Shown here piece after piece: positions 8,787 through 19,615 of a stretch of 64,000 nt of DNA. Made by a program: the position numbers and the translations under genes. Source of the stretch: Kribbella aluminosa (lineage in GTDB: Bacteria; Actinomycetota; Actinomycetes; Propionibacteriales; Kribbellaceae); assembly GCF_017876295.1 (NCBI RefSeq), contig NZ_JAGINT010000002.1:558001-622000 (forward strand), given 5' to 3'. Below the pieces are notes generated by a model. It searched no databases. It saw nothing but the letters and a program-made list of their open reading frames with translations, and was not told the origin of the DNA. Every line of letters starts with the position of its first letter. Positions within the stretch are counted from its first letter, which is position 1.

Positions 8787-9421
8787 TTGCTCTTCCCGTC
8801 GTCGATCACGACAGTCGGCTTGAGCCGCACGACCGCAGCCGCGTCCGGGCTCTGCCAGTAGGGCTTGTCGACCAGACCGAGGGCCGCGTTGTCACTCTCG
8901 TAGTGCTCCTGCAGTACGCCGATTTCGACGACGTCGGCGGTGAAGTTCGGGCCGACGTCGAACTTGGTGCTGCACTCCTCTGGGGGCAGGCCGTAGACCA
9001 GTACCCAGCCCAGGTGGTCACTCTTACAGGAGTCGCCATTGGACTCGATCAGGTCGGCGCCGCCGCCGGGCACGAATCGGATCATGTTGCCCTGCACCGA
9101 GTCGCTCTTCTGTTCCTCGGAGTCGATGTTCTTTGCGGTGAAGTAGACCTTCAGGCTGGCCTCGGCCTTGCTGTACTTCGTCTTCGGCTTCCGGACGATC
9201 TCCGCCTTGGTGAACGTGTACTCGAACCGGCCGGCGGTGACCGTGGCCGGGGCCTCGAGGGTCGGGACCGTGCGGCCCTTCTTCTCTTTCCAGCCGCCGG
9301 CCGCCAGGATCACCAGGATCGCCGCGATGAGGAGGGCGATCACCAGCAGCCAGACTCGCCGGTGCCGGTGAATCACCCGGTCGGCGATCATCGCATCGAT
9401 GACCTCGTCGAGACTCTCCAC
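8783..9421 (-). CDS. Single-pass membrane-anchored protein, first gene of overlapped operon
   Basis: Unknown function. The 212-aa product has a short cytoplasmic N-terminus (VESLDEVIDAMIADRV), a transmembrane helix (VWLLVIALLIAAILVILAAG) and an exported domain with a segment resembling DUF4352-type folds (VTAGRFEYTFTKAEIV, then LKVYFTAKNID). Two cysteines (GDSCKSD and PEECSTK) may pair. The GTG at 9421 is preferred because TAGGAT (minus strand, 9434-9429) lies seven bases upstream, indicating a leaderless transcript; longer upstream reading would run into the gyrB promoter region. It is the promoter-proximal gene of the operon and is divergent from gyrB. Confidence 0.78.
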   Translation of the reverse strand: MESLDEVIDAMIADRVIHRHRRVWLLVIALLIAAILVILAAGGWKEKKGRTVPTLEAPATVTAGRFEYTFTKAEIVRKPKTKYSKAEASLKVYFTAKNIDSEEQKSDSVQGNMIRFVPGGGADLIESNGDSCKSDHLGWVLVYGLPPEECSTKFDVGPNFTADVVEIGVLQEHYESDNAALGLVDKPYWQSPDAAAVVRLKPTVVIDDGKSK

Positions 9422-9775
9422 GGCTGCGATCCTAAGGGGCCGTGGGTGCGCGCCGCCCACCTGTCGTCCACAGCCGCCCCGGACGCCGGTCAGCGGTCTG
9501 GACCGGTGATCGAGGGAACCGTCAGTCGCGAAACGCCCGAAGGCCACTGAGTGCCCGTGAGCGCTTTCTGGCCCCCCACCCGCGAGAGGGGACATGGCGA
9601 CGAGGGAGAAAAGACGCCCTGAGGTGAGTTTCAGGCGCCTGGTGGCAGGTTCTGCTTCGGTCGACGGGTAGAATGGACGGCGTAGAGCGAGCCGCGCCTT
9701 TGCCATCACCGTAGAGGGCGGCTCTACTGTGCCGCGATGCCTCGCGAACGCGGGGTCCGAGGAGGACAATCACCG
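9422..9775. promoter_or_regulatory. Divergent promoter region between membrane-protein operon and gyrB
   Basis: This 354-base gap has no gene. At the left edge is the -10 box TAGGAT for the minus-strand operon. A single DnaA-box-like TCGTCCACA lies at 9464-9472. TAGAAT at 9669-9674 is a candidate -10 for gyrB, which would give a leader of about 100 bases; no convincing -35 is visible. GAGGAGGAC just before 9776 is the gyrB ribosome-binding site. Confidence 0.5.
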
Positions 9776-11836
9776 GTGACCGACGAGCCGATCGAGATCG
9801 ACGCCAACCAGTCCGCCGACCCCATCGGCACCCCCGCACCCAGCGAGGAACTCCCCGCGATGCTCGACGCGATCCCGTCGAACGTCGTCGAGCGTGAGTA
9901 CGACGCCAGTGCGATCCAGGTCCTGGAAGGGCTGGACGCGGTCCGGAAGCGCCCGGGTATGTACATCGGGTCCACCGGTGAGCGCGGTCTGCACCATCTG
10001 GTCACCGAGGTGGTCGACAACGCGGTCGACGAGGCGATGGCCGGGTTCGGCGACCGCATCGTGGTGACGCTGCTCGCCGACGGCGGCGTACGGGTCGAGG
10101 ACAACGGCCGGGGTATCCCGGTCGACATCGTCGAGTCCGAGGGCAAGCCGGCCGTCACCGTCGTGCTGACCGTGCTGCACGCCGGCGGCAAGTTCGGCGG
10201 CGGCGGGTACAAGGTGTCCGGCGGTCTGCACGGCGTCGGTGTCTCCGTGGTCAACGCGCTGTCCACCAAGCTCCAGGTCGACGTCAAGCTGAAGGGCAAG
10301 CTGTACACCCAGACCTTCACCAACGGCGTCCCGGATGCCGACCTCGCCGAGATCGGTACCTCGGTCTCGAACGGTACGACCATCACGTTCTGGGCCAGCG
10401 AGGACGTCTTCGAGACCACGACGTACTCCTACGAGACGCTGGCGACCCGCTTCCGTGAGTACGCGTTCCTGAACAAGGGCCTCGAGTTGGTGATCCGGGA
10501 CGAGCGTCCGGACCACTTCGACGAGGACGGCAAGCCGCTCGAGCAGTCCTTCCGGTACGACGACGGCCTGGTCGACTACGTGAAGTACCTGACCGGGATC
10601 CGCGAGACCGTGCACCGCGACGTGATCTCGTTCGAGGCGGCCACCGCGGAGAACACGATGAGCCTCGAGGTCGCGCTGCAGTGGAGCGGATCGTTCCAGG
10701 AGTCCGTGCACACCTTCGCGAACGCGATCAACACCCACGAGGGCGGCACCCACGAGGAAGGCTTCCGGGCCGCGCTCACGTCGCTGGTCAACTCGTTCGG
10801 CGAGGACCAGGGGATGATCAAGAAGAAGGAGGACAGGCTCACGGGTGACGACATCCGCGAGGGCCTGACCGCGATCATCTCGGTCAAGCTGGCCGAGCCG
10901 CAGTTCGAGGGCCAGACCAAGACCAAGCTCGGCAACACCGAGGTCAAGGGCTTCGTGCAGCGGGTCGTGAACGACAAGCTCGGCGCCTGGTTCGAGCAGA
11001 ACCCGGCAGAGGGCCGCGAGATCATCCGCAAGGCGAGCGCCGCGGCGAGCGCCCGGATCGCGGCCCGCAAGGCCCGCGACCTGGCCCGGAACCGCAAGGG
11101 TCTACTCGGCGGCGGCGGCCTCCCCGGCAAGCTGGCCGACTGCCAGTCGACCAACCCGGAGGAGTGCGAGGTCTACATCGTCGAGGGTGACTCGGCGGGT
11201 GGCTCCGCGAAGGGCGGCCGGGACCCGAAGTTCCAGGCCATCCTGCCGATCCGCGGCAAGATCCTGAACGTCGAGAAGGCCCGGATCGACCGCGTGCTGC
11301 AGAACAACGAGGTACTGGCGATCATCTCCGCGCTCGGCACCGGTATCCACGAGGACTTCGACGAGGAGAAGCTCCGGTACCACAAGATCGTGATCATGGC
11401 CGACGCCGACGTCGACGGCCAGCACATCCGGACCCTGCTGCTCACCCTGCTGTTCCGGTTCATGCGGCCGCTGATCGAGCGCGGTCACGTGTACGCCGCG
11501 CAGCCGCCGCTGTACAAGATCCGCTGGAGCAACCAGCCGGACGAGCTCGCATACACCGACCGGGAGCGCGACGGACTGCTCGAGGCCGGCTACGAGGCGG
11601 GCAAGAAGCTGCCCAAGGAGAACCCGATCCAGCGCTACAAGGGTCTGGGCGAGATGAACGCGAACGAGCTGTGGGACACCACGATGGACCCGGCCAACCG
11701 GGTGCTGCTGCAGATCACGCTCGACGACGCGATCCGCGCCGACGAGACGTTCCAGACACTGATGGGCGACGACATCGAGGCGCGGCGCAGCTTCATCCAG
11801 CGCAACGCCAAGGACGTCCGCTTTCTTGATATTTAG
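9776..11836 (+). CDS. gyrB: DNA gyrase subunit B
   Basis: GyrB is the ATPase half of gyrase, which introduces negative supercoils. The 686-aa protein has the GHKL ATPase start (LEGLDAVRKRPGMYIGST), the ATP lid HAGGKFGGGGYKVSGGLHG, the TOPRIM motifs YIVEGDSAGGSAKGGRD and IMADADVDGQHI, and the C-terminal RYKGLGEMNANELWDTTM segment. The GTG at 9776 is chosen because GGAGG precedes it at proper spacing; an in-frame ATG at 9737 would add 13 residues unlike homologues. The N-terminal 40 residues are acidic and variable. gyrA follows after 66 bp. Confidence 0.97.
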   Translation: MTDEPIEIDANQSADPIGTPAPSEELPAMLDAIPSNVVEREYDASAIQVLEGLDAVRKRPGMYIGSTGERGLHHLVTEVVDNAVDEAMAGFGDRIVVTLLADGGVRVEDNGRGIPVDIVESEGKPAVTVVLTVLHAGGKFGGGGYKVSGGLHGVGVSVVNALSTKLQVDVKLKGKLYTQTFTNGVPDADLAEIGTSVSNGTTITFWASEDVFETTTYSYETLATRFREYAFLNKGLELVIRDERPDHFDEDGKPLEQSFRYDDGLVDYVKYLTGIRETVHRDVISFEAATAENTMSLEVALQWSGSFQESVHTFANAINTHEGGTHEEGFRAALTSLVNSFGEDQGMIKKKEDRLTGDDIREGLTAIISVKLAEPQFEGQTKTKLGNTEVKGFVQRVVNDKLGAWFEQNPAEGREIIRKASAAASARIAARKARDLARNRKGLLGGGGLPGKLADCQSTNPEECEVYIVEGDSAGGSAKGGRDPKFQAILPIRGKILNVEKARIDRVLQNNEVLAIISALGTGIHEDFDEEKLRYHKIVIMADADVDGQHIRTLLLTLLFRFMRPLIERGHVYAAQPPLYKIRWSNQPDELAYTDRERDGLLEAGYEAGKKLPKENPIQRYKGLGEMNANELWDTTMDPANRVLLQITLDDAIRADETFQTLMGDDIEARRSFIQRNAKDVRFLDI

Positions 11837-11902
11837 CACCGTCTCGACATCTGATCTCGCAGCTGCTCACCGACGTACTGATCTTCTGAACGGGACTTTT
11901 TC

Positions 11903-14559
<2,657 letters not shown>

Positions 14560-14560
<1 letters not shown>

Positions 14561-15465
14561 TGACCAACCGCGCGAGGCCGAACTGGCCTGAGGGTGCGGC
14601 CGACGGCTCCAAATCCCAGCGCACCGCGCCGGGTGGGAAGCCGTCTGCTGCCCCGGGCAATCCGGCCTCCAACGGTCGTGCCAACGGCGTCCCGGCCACC
14701 AACGGCCAGCAGCGAGCAGGTGCTCCGAACGGTCAACAGCCGTCGGAGTACCGTCCACAAGCCCGTCCGGGTACTCCGGGTACTCCGGGTGCCGGACCGG
14801 CTCCGGTCCGTCCGCAGCAGCCGGCACCGAGTACGCCGGGCCGCCCGGAGCCCTGGGCCCCCGAACCGGTGCCGGGCGAGGCAGCGTCGAACGGTGCGGC
14901 GGCGTACGGTGAGCAGCCGGATGCCAAGACCGAGTCGTTCGGTGACCGGATGAACGCGGCGCGGCAGGCCGTCCTGGACAAGGCCGCCGCGGTGAAGGCG
15001 GCGAAGCCGGACAAGTCGGCGGAGCGCGCCGAGCGGGCCGAGGCCAAACAGACCCGGCTTGCCGAGAAGGACACCAAGTCGTCGGGTCGGCCGCAGACGC
15101 GGAAGGCGCGGCTGCGGATGTCCCGGATCGACCCGTGGTCGGTGATGAAGACGGCGTTCCTGCTGGCGATCGCGTTCGGCATCGTCACCTGGGTGGCGGT
15201 CTTCATCATCTGGTCCGCGATCGGCGCGGCCGGTGTGTTCGACAACATCAACTCGACCGTCCGCGAGGTTCTCGGTACGCCGACCGGCGAGCCGTTCCGG
15301 GTGGAGAACTACATCAACACCGGCAAGGTGATGGGTTTCACCACGCTGCTCGCGTGCGCCGATGTGCTGATCATCACCGCGCTCGCGACCCTCGGATCCT
15401 TCCTCTACAACATCGCCGCCGCGCTCCTCGGCGGCCTCGAAGTCACGCTGGCGTCGGAGGACTGA
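14560..15465 (+). CDS. DUF3566 membrane protein downstream of gyrA
   Basis: The protein (301 aa) has about 190 residues of Pro/Ala/Gly-rich, disordered N-terminus, then the DUF3566 domain with two transmembrane helices (FLLAIAFGIVTWVAVFIIW and ADVLIITALATLGSFLYNIA). DUF3566 proteins are found directly after gyrA across actinobacteria, and the family has no firm function. The basic RLRMSRIDPWSVMK segment just before the first helix is typical. A small tandem GGTACTCCG repeat lies near 14770. The ATG overlaps the gyrA stop, so the two are translationally coupled. Confidence 0.9.
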
Positions 15466-15472
15466 TCGGTCC

Positions 15473-15498
15473 CGGCCGGGCCTGTCTGGGCCCGGCCG
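15473..15498 (+). terminator. Hairpin terminator after gyrA-DUF3566
   Basis: CGGCCGGGCC (15473-15482) and GGCCCGGCCG (15489-15498) form a perfect 10-bp stem with a six-base loop, placed eight bases after the DUF3566 stop. There is no U-run, as is common in high-GC actinobacteria. Confidence 0.65.
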
Positions 15499-15562
15499 TA
15501 ACCGGTTTGGGAGTACGGCACCTGGTGCGGTAATCTCTCCCGGGTTCGACACCGCAGTACGC

Positions 15563-15636
15563 GGGCCTATAGCTCAGACGGTTAGAGCGCTGCCCTGATA
15601 AGGCAGAGGTCACTGGTTCAAGTCCAGTTAGGCCCA
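15563..15636 (+). tRNA. tRNA-Ile (anticodon GAT)
   Basis: A 74-base cloverleaf can be folded by eye: acceptor GGGCCTA with TAGGCCC, D stem GCTC/GAGC, anticodon stem CTGCC/GGCAG with loop CTGATAA, and T arm ACTGG-TTCAAGT-CCAGT. The anticodon is GAT, reading AUC and AUU. CCA is not encoded. It lies downstream of gyrA, not in an rRNA spacer. Confidence 0.97.
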
Positions 15637-15674
15637 CCCTCACGTAGTTCGAAGTTCTGATCCGAGGAGTCCCA

Positions 15675-15806
15675 GTGCTGAGAAAGTTCCTGCTGGTGCT
15701 GCTGGCCGGCGTCGGTGGATACTTCGTCTACAAGAAGACCCAGCAGTCCCGCGCCGAAAAGGACCTCTGGGCCGAGGTCGCCGACCCGGTAACCCCGGGC
15801 CACTGA
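15675..15806 (+). CDS. DLW-39 family small membrane protein
   Basis: A 43-residue protein begins MLRKFLLVLLAGVGGYFVYK and contains the AEKDLWAEV motif that names the DLW-39 family. It has one predicted transmembrane helix with a short charged C-terminus. The GTG start at 15675 has GAGGAG about six bases upstream. It sits between tRNA-Ile and tRNA-Ala, its conserved place in actinobacteria, and probably shares their transcript. No function is known for the family. Confidence 0.88.
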   Translation: MLRKFLLVLLAGVGGYFVYKKTQQSRAEKDLWAEVADPVTPGH

Positions 15807-15815
15807 CCACCCCAC

Positions 15816-15888
15816 GGGGGCGTAGCTCAACTGGCAGAGCACTGCCTTTGCAAGGCAGGGGTTAGGGGTTCAAGTCCCCTCGTCTCCA
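15816..15888 (+). tRNA. tRNA-Ala (anticodon TGC)
   Basis: A 73-base cloverleaf: acceptor GGGGGCG pairing CGTCTCC with two G-U pairs, D arm GCTC/GAGC, anticodon stem CTGCC/GGCAG with loop TTTGCAA, and T loop TTCAAGT. CCA is encoded right after it (15889-15891). It starts ten bases after the DLW-39 stop. Confidence 0.97.
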
Positions 15889-15926
15889 CCATCGCGTTTC
15901 TGCAGGTCGGAGCGCGGTTCTCGCGC

Positions 15927-16491
15927 TCAATGCCTCGTCTCGTACCTGGTCAGGACCACGCCGCCGGGAAACGTCCGCGTCTCCACCAGGTTCAGGTTCA
16001 CCCAGCTGTCCAGCGCGGTGAAGAACGGTGTGCCGCCGCCCACCAGCACCGGATGGGTGACGATCTCGTACTCGTCGACCAGCCCGGCCCCGCATGGCCG
16101 CCCCAGCGAGCGTGGCGCCACCGACCCTCATCGGCTCGCCGTCGTCGGACTTGAGTCGGGTGATCTCCGCTACAGCGTCGCCGGTGACCAGGCGGGTGTT
16201 CCAGTCGACCTTGTCGATCGTCGAGGAGAACACCACCTTCGGCGTGTCCCGCCAGTTCCGCGCGAACTCGATCTGCGCCGGGGTGGCGTCGGGCTGCTGG
16301 TCGCCGGTCGGCCAGTGGGAACTCATGGCCTCCCACAGTTTGCGCCCGTACATCAACAGCCCGATCGCCAACTCCTGGTCGAGCCACCACTGGAACAGCT
16401 CGTCGCTCGGCACGCCCCAGCCGATGTCCCCGCCGGGCGCGGCGCTGTAGCCGTCCAGGGTCGTGTTCATGCCGTAGATCAGTTTCCGCAT
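15927..16491 (-). pseudogene. RibD/dihydrofolate-reductase-like protein, frameshifted
   Basis: The gene reads MRKLIYGMNTTLDGYSAAPG at the start and continues through MYGRKLWEAM, VVFSSTIDKVDWNTRLV and RVGGATLAGAAM, as in the RibD C-terminal/DHFR-like reductase family. At 16088-16091 (CCCC on the plus strand) the frame changes, and the expected ending GLVDEYEIVTHPVLVGGG to LTRYETRH is in another frame. Removing one G from the run restores a normal protein of about 188 aa. Either this is a sequence error or a recent inactivation. The start at 16491 has AAGG ten bases upstream. Substrate is unknown; these proteins usually reduce small heterocycles or are uncharacterised. Confidence 0.8.
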
Positions 16492-16899
16492 GGCGCCATG
16501 CCTTTCTGTCAGTCCGGCGGACTTTCTCCGGCCGCCTGTCACCCCTACTACGAACGCCTCACTCCGGATCCAACAGGTCATCGGCAGAAATTCGCACGAG
16601 GCTCCTCCGTCGGCGCAGGAAATCTCAACCTCGCCCGCGCACAGCAAGCAGCGCACTCACCCCACACGCGAACAGACGGTTATGCGGCAGCTTGCCGGCT
16701 GACCCCGGTCTGACCCGACCCGATCAAGGAGCCGGACTGGATGCTCGTGGAGGGAGCGATTGGTGACGTTCTTCTGAGAGCGACCACAGCGTGTGTGGCT
16801 AGCGGTCTGGTGAGGTTTGGGTGATGAGTTCGCCGGCGTCATGCGAACTCGTGGACTGGATTCCGAGCTGAGCTACTGCCTGGCTCGTATTGTCGGTTC
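16492..16899. other. Intergenic stretch without a recognised gene
   Basis: These 408 bases separate the frameshifted reductase from the first DUF664 gene. I see no conserved coding pattern. A 27-codon reading frame at 16741-16824 has AAGGAG nine bases upstream but no other support. The right edge carries TATTGT (16888-16893), the probable -10 of the DUF664 gene, whose ATG follows after six bases. Confidence 0.45.
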
Positions 16900-17400
16900 A
16901 TGGCTTTTACGTCGCCCTTGGAGCGGGTTGTGCCGGGTCGGTTGGTTGGGGAGCGGGATGCGTTGGCGCAGCAGCTCGACTTTCATCGGGCGACGTTGCT
17001 GACCAAGCTGGACGGGCTTGATGACGAGACGTTGCGGCGGCCGATGACGGCGTCGGGGCTCAGTTTGCTCGGGTTGGTGAAGCACCTGGCGGCGACGGAG
17101 CATGGGTGGTTTCTCAAGATCTACGGTGGGGTGGCCGAGCCGGATCTGTTCGAGACGGACGAGGAGTTTCGGGTTGAGCCCGGCGAGACGGCCGACGTAC
17201 TGGTTGGGCAGTATGTGCGGATCAGTGAGCGGTGCCGGGCTGTCGTGGCTGCTGGTGAGCTTGACGATGTGGTGACCACGCCTTGGGGAGCGGAGGTCAA
17301 TCTGCGGGCGATTCTGATTCACTTGGTGCAGGAGACGGCTCGGCACAACGGGCACGCGGACATCATTCGGGAGAGCATCGACGGGGCTACCGGGCATTGA
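16900..17400 (+). CDS. DUF664 (DinB-fold) protein, copy 1
   Basis: The 166-aa protein belongs to the DinB/YfiT superfamily of four-helix-bundle proteins, many of which bind a divalent metal and act as thiol-dependent transferases. The metal-ligand pattern is visible: His in LLGLVKHLAATEHGW and two His in ARHNGHADIIRE. The ATG follows TATTGT by six bases, so the transcript is probably leaderless. Three relatives lie within 3.3 kb (17417, 18982 and 19616). Substrate unknown; mycothiol-linked chemistry is a possibility from the wider family only. Confidence 0.85.
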   Translation: MAFTSPLERVVPGRLVGERDALAQQLDFHRATLLTKLDGLDDETLRRPMTASGLSLLGLVKHLAATEHGWFLKIYGGVAEPDLFETDEEFRVEPGETADVLVGQYVRISERCRAVVAAGELDDVVTTPWGAEVNLRAILIHLVQETARHNGHADIIRESIDGATGH

Positions 17401-17416
17401 GCGGTAGCCTTCTCGG

Positions 17417-17923
17417 ATGTCGGTTTGGGGTGTGCCTGAGCGGGTCGAGCCGCCGGTTGATCCGGTGGACGAGTTGGATGCGCTGGTGGGGCGGCTGGAG
17501 TTTCAGCGGACCACCTTGTTGGTGAAGTGCGGTGGGCTGACGCCGGAGCAGTTGGTGTTCCGGGCGGTGCCGCCTTCGAGGCTGTCGTTGTTGGGGCTGG
17601 TCCGGCATCTGTCGGGGGTCGAGGCCTGGTTCCATGAGTACGACGGGCAGCCGGACCACCTGTACTACTGGAACTACGTGCATGGCTCAACGACCAGCTT
17701 CGAGGAGCTCGACCCCACACGAGCGGCTGACGACCTGGCGAGCTACCGGGCGAGTGTTGCCCGGTCACGGGCGGCTGTTGCGGCGGTCGGCCTGGATGAG
17801 CGCAGTCCGGGTGAGGACTACACGCTGCGGTGGATCTACCTGCACATGATCGAGGAGTACGCCCGGCACAACGGTCACGCGGATCTGCTCCGCGAGTGCA
17901 TCGACGGCGCCACGGGTGAGTAA
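17417..17923 (+). CDS. DUF664 (DinB-fold) protein, copy 2
   Basis: The 168-aa protein shares LSLLGLVRHLSGVEAWF and the C-terminal ARHNGHADLLRECIDGATGE with copy 1, and has the same presumed metal-binding histidines. TAGCCT (17405-17410) lies six bases before the ATG, so although only 16 bp separate it from copy 1 it appears to have its own leaderless promoter. The very similar C-termini (IDGATGH and IDGATGE) point to tandem duplication followed by divergence in the middle part. Function unknown. Confidence 0.85.
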   Translation: MSVWGVPERVEPPVDPVDELDALVGRLEFQRTTLLVKCGGLTPEQLVFRAVPPSRLSLLGLVRHLSGVEAWFHEYDGQPDHLYYWNYVHGSTTSFEELDPTRAADDLASYRASVARSRAAVAAVGLDERSPGEDYTLRWIYLHMIEEYARHNGHADLLRECIDGATGE

Positions 17924-17926
17924 GGA

Positions 17927-18586
17927 CTAGCTGCCGAACGCCCAGCGGATCATCAACGGGAACTCGGCCCGCCAGAACGGGTCGCCGTGGTTCCCGGGGC
18001 GTTCTGTCAGGACCACGTCCACGTCCGCGGCGCGCAGCGCGTCGTACCAGCGGGTCGCGTTCTCGCGGAAGAACGGCTCGTCCGTACCGGCGACGAGGTA
18101 CGCGCGCGGTAGTGCTGACGGCATCACCTCAGGCGGCCGGTATCCGCCGCCGGGAGATGCGGCGAGGACCGATCCGTAGATGTCCGGGTGCCGCATGCCC
18201 ATCGCGAGGGCGAGTTCCGCGCTGGCCGAGACGCCGAACACCGCGGTGCGTTCGGCTGGCAGCGCGACACCGAAGAGGGTGCCGACCCAGCGGCGTACGT
18301 CGTCCACGAACAACTTCTCGTGCGCCGCGAACTGTGCCTCGTCGAACGAGGGAGAGTACTCGCGGATCCGCACCATCTCGTCCGGATCGTCCGTCCGGTG
18401 TACGCCGACAACCAGCGTCGGCGGTACGTCGGCGCGCACGAGGTCCGGGCCCCACTTCGAGAGCAGTTGGCCGTCGCCGGTGTAGACGACTGCCTCCGGC
18501 GCGGTCGGAGGTACGTAGACGGTGACCTGCCGGCCGCCGTCGAACTCGAATGTCTCGGTGACGAACTCACCGGTGCTGTCGTCCAT
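17927..18586 (-). CDS. Putative esterase, alpha/beta hydrolase fold
   Basis: The 219-aa protein resembles the esterase-D/Fes-type hydrolases: the nucleophile elbow is GVSASAELAL, followed by PDIYGSVLAASPGGG, an acid-loop candidate in VAGTDEPFF and the catalytic His in GNHGDPFW. No signal peptide is seen, so it is probably cytoplasmic. Physiological substrate unknown; related enzymes cleave acyl esters or siderophore esters. It converges on DUF664 copy 2 with only 3 bp between the stops. Confidence 0.82.
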   Translation of the reverse strand: MDDSTGEFVTETFEFDGGRQVTVYVPPTAPEAVVYTGDGQLLSKWGPDLVRADVPPTLVVGVHRTDDPDEMVRIREYSPSFDEAQFAAHEKLFVDDVRRWVGTLFGVALPAERTAVFGVSASAELALAMGMRHPDIYGSVLAASPGGGYRPPEVMPSALPRAYLVAGTDEPFFRENATRWYDALRAADVDVVLTERPGNHGDPFWRAEFPLMIRWAFGS

Positions 18587-18632
18587 CGATCTCTCCGTCG
18601 TGTGGGCGGGTCGGGCTGGCAGACTTGCGGGC

Positions 18633-18980
18633 GTGACCGATCAGAGTGCGTTCGACTTCAGTGGTTACCAGGAGGCCGCGGCGCGGACCGGGGGTCCTGT
18701 CGCCACCGATCACCCGATTGTGTACCCGACTTTGGGTCTCGTGAACGAGGCGGGCGAAGTCGCCGGCAAGGTGAAGAAGATCTTCCGGGACCGGGCGGGC
18801 GTGGTCACCGACGCCGATCGGGAGGCGCTGACGCTGGAGTTGGGCGACGTGCTCTGGTACCTGTCGGAGTTGTCCACAAGGCTCGGGATCCGGCTCGAGG
18901 ATGTTGCCGAGCGCAACATCGCGAAGCTCGCCGACCGGGCGTCTCGCGGCGTTCTCGGCGGTGACGGGGACCACCGCTGA
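18633..18980 (+). CDS. MazG-like nucleotide pyrophosphohydrolase
   Basis: A 115-aa all-helical protein with the MazG metal-binding motifs NEAGEVAGKVKK and ELGDVLWYL. Such enzymes hydrolyse (d)NTPs, often non-canonical ones, to monophosphate and pyrophosphate (house-cleaning). It is a short single-domain form. The GTG at 18633 gives the normal N-terminus (TDQSAFDFSGYQ); CAGACT seven bases upstream could be a leaderless -10. It is divergent from the esterase and convergent with DUF664 copy 3. Confidence 0.87.
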   Translation: MTDQSAFDFSGYQEAAARTGGPVATDHPIVYPTLGLVNEAGEVAGKVKKIFRDRAGVVTDADREALTLELGDVLWYLSELSTRLGIRLEDVAERNIAKLADRASRGVLGGDGDHR

Positions 18981-18981
18981 G

Positions 18982-19548
18982 TCACGGTCTGAAGTGGTCG
19001 GCGGCCGCCTGAACCTGTGTACGTCGGTCGTTCCAGAACGCTTCGTCGGCGGCGACGGTGGTGCCTCCGCCGAGCCGGCCGTCGAGTTGCTCGCGGAGGA
19101 TGTCGGCGTGGCCGGTGTGCTGGCTGGTCTCGGCGACCATCCGGATCAGCAGTACGCCGAGGGTGGTCTCGCGGTGCCCGTCCGCCCAGTGCGCAACGTA
19201 CGCGGGACTGTCCAGCTCGAGGTCCGCGACGGTTCGGTCGGAATGTGCGGCGATCTCGCGATACACGCCGACGACGTACGCACTCGACTCGTCCGGCGTC
19301 GCCCACATGTCGATCTCCGTCGACACGTCATCCCGAAACCATGACGGCCGCACCGCGGGCACCCGCCCGACAGCCTCACCGAGATACCCGTGCTCCAGCC
19401 CCGCCAGATGCTTCACCAGCCCGAGCAAGTTGGTCCCCGTCGGCGCCAAAGGCCGCCGCAGCTCGTACTCCCCCAGCCCCTCCAACTTCCCGACCAACGC
19501 CTCCCGAGTCTCTTGCAACACCCGCAACAGCTCACACTTGGGATCCAC
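18982..19548 (-). CDS. DUF664 (DinB-fold) protein, copy 3
   Basis: The 188-aa protein has the family core (NLLGLVKHLAGLEHGYLG, then ETSQHTGHADILREQLDG) with the expected three histidines. It has a C-terminal extension of about 25 residues not present in copies 1 and 2. The GTG start follows a GAGGGGG ribosome-binding site. Its stop lies next to that of the MazG-like gene. Function unknown. Confidence 0.85.
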   Translation of the reverse strand: MDPKCELLRVLQETREALVGKLEGLGEYELRRPLAPTGTNLLGLVKHLAGLEHGYLGEAVGRVPAVRPSWFRDDVSTEIDMWATPDESSAYVVGVYREIAAHSDRTVADLELDSPAYVAHWADGHRETTLGVLLIRMVAETSQHTGHADILREQLDGRLGGGTTVAADEAFWNDRRTQVQAAADHFRP

Positions 19549-19615
19549 GAGTCCCCCTCACTGTCCGGTATGGCAGTTCTCCGGTGAGGCAGGTGCAGGG
19601 CATGGTGACAGTTTG

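Noticed and set aside
14765..14795. Tandem GGTACTCCG units in the DUF3566 gene as a regulatory repeat
   Set aside because: They encode Gly-Thr-Pro in a Pro-rich disordered segment and keep the reading frame; a coding low-complexity repeat is enough explanation.
15563..15888. tRNA-Ile and tRNA-Ala pair as a sign of an rRNA operon spacer
   Set aside because: No 16S or 23S sequence flanks them and DLW-39 lies between; this is the known actinobacterial location downstream of gyrA.
16741..16824. 27-codon frame with AAGGAG upstream
   Set aside because: Only the Shine-Dalgarno-like sequence supports it; there is no recognisable motif, no conserved neighbour logic, and the protein would be very short.
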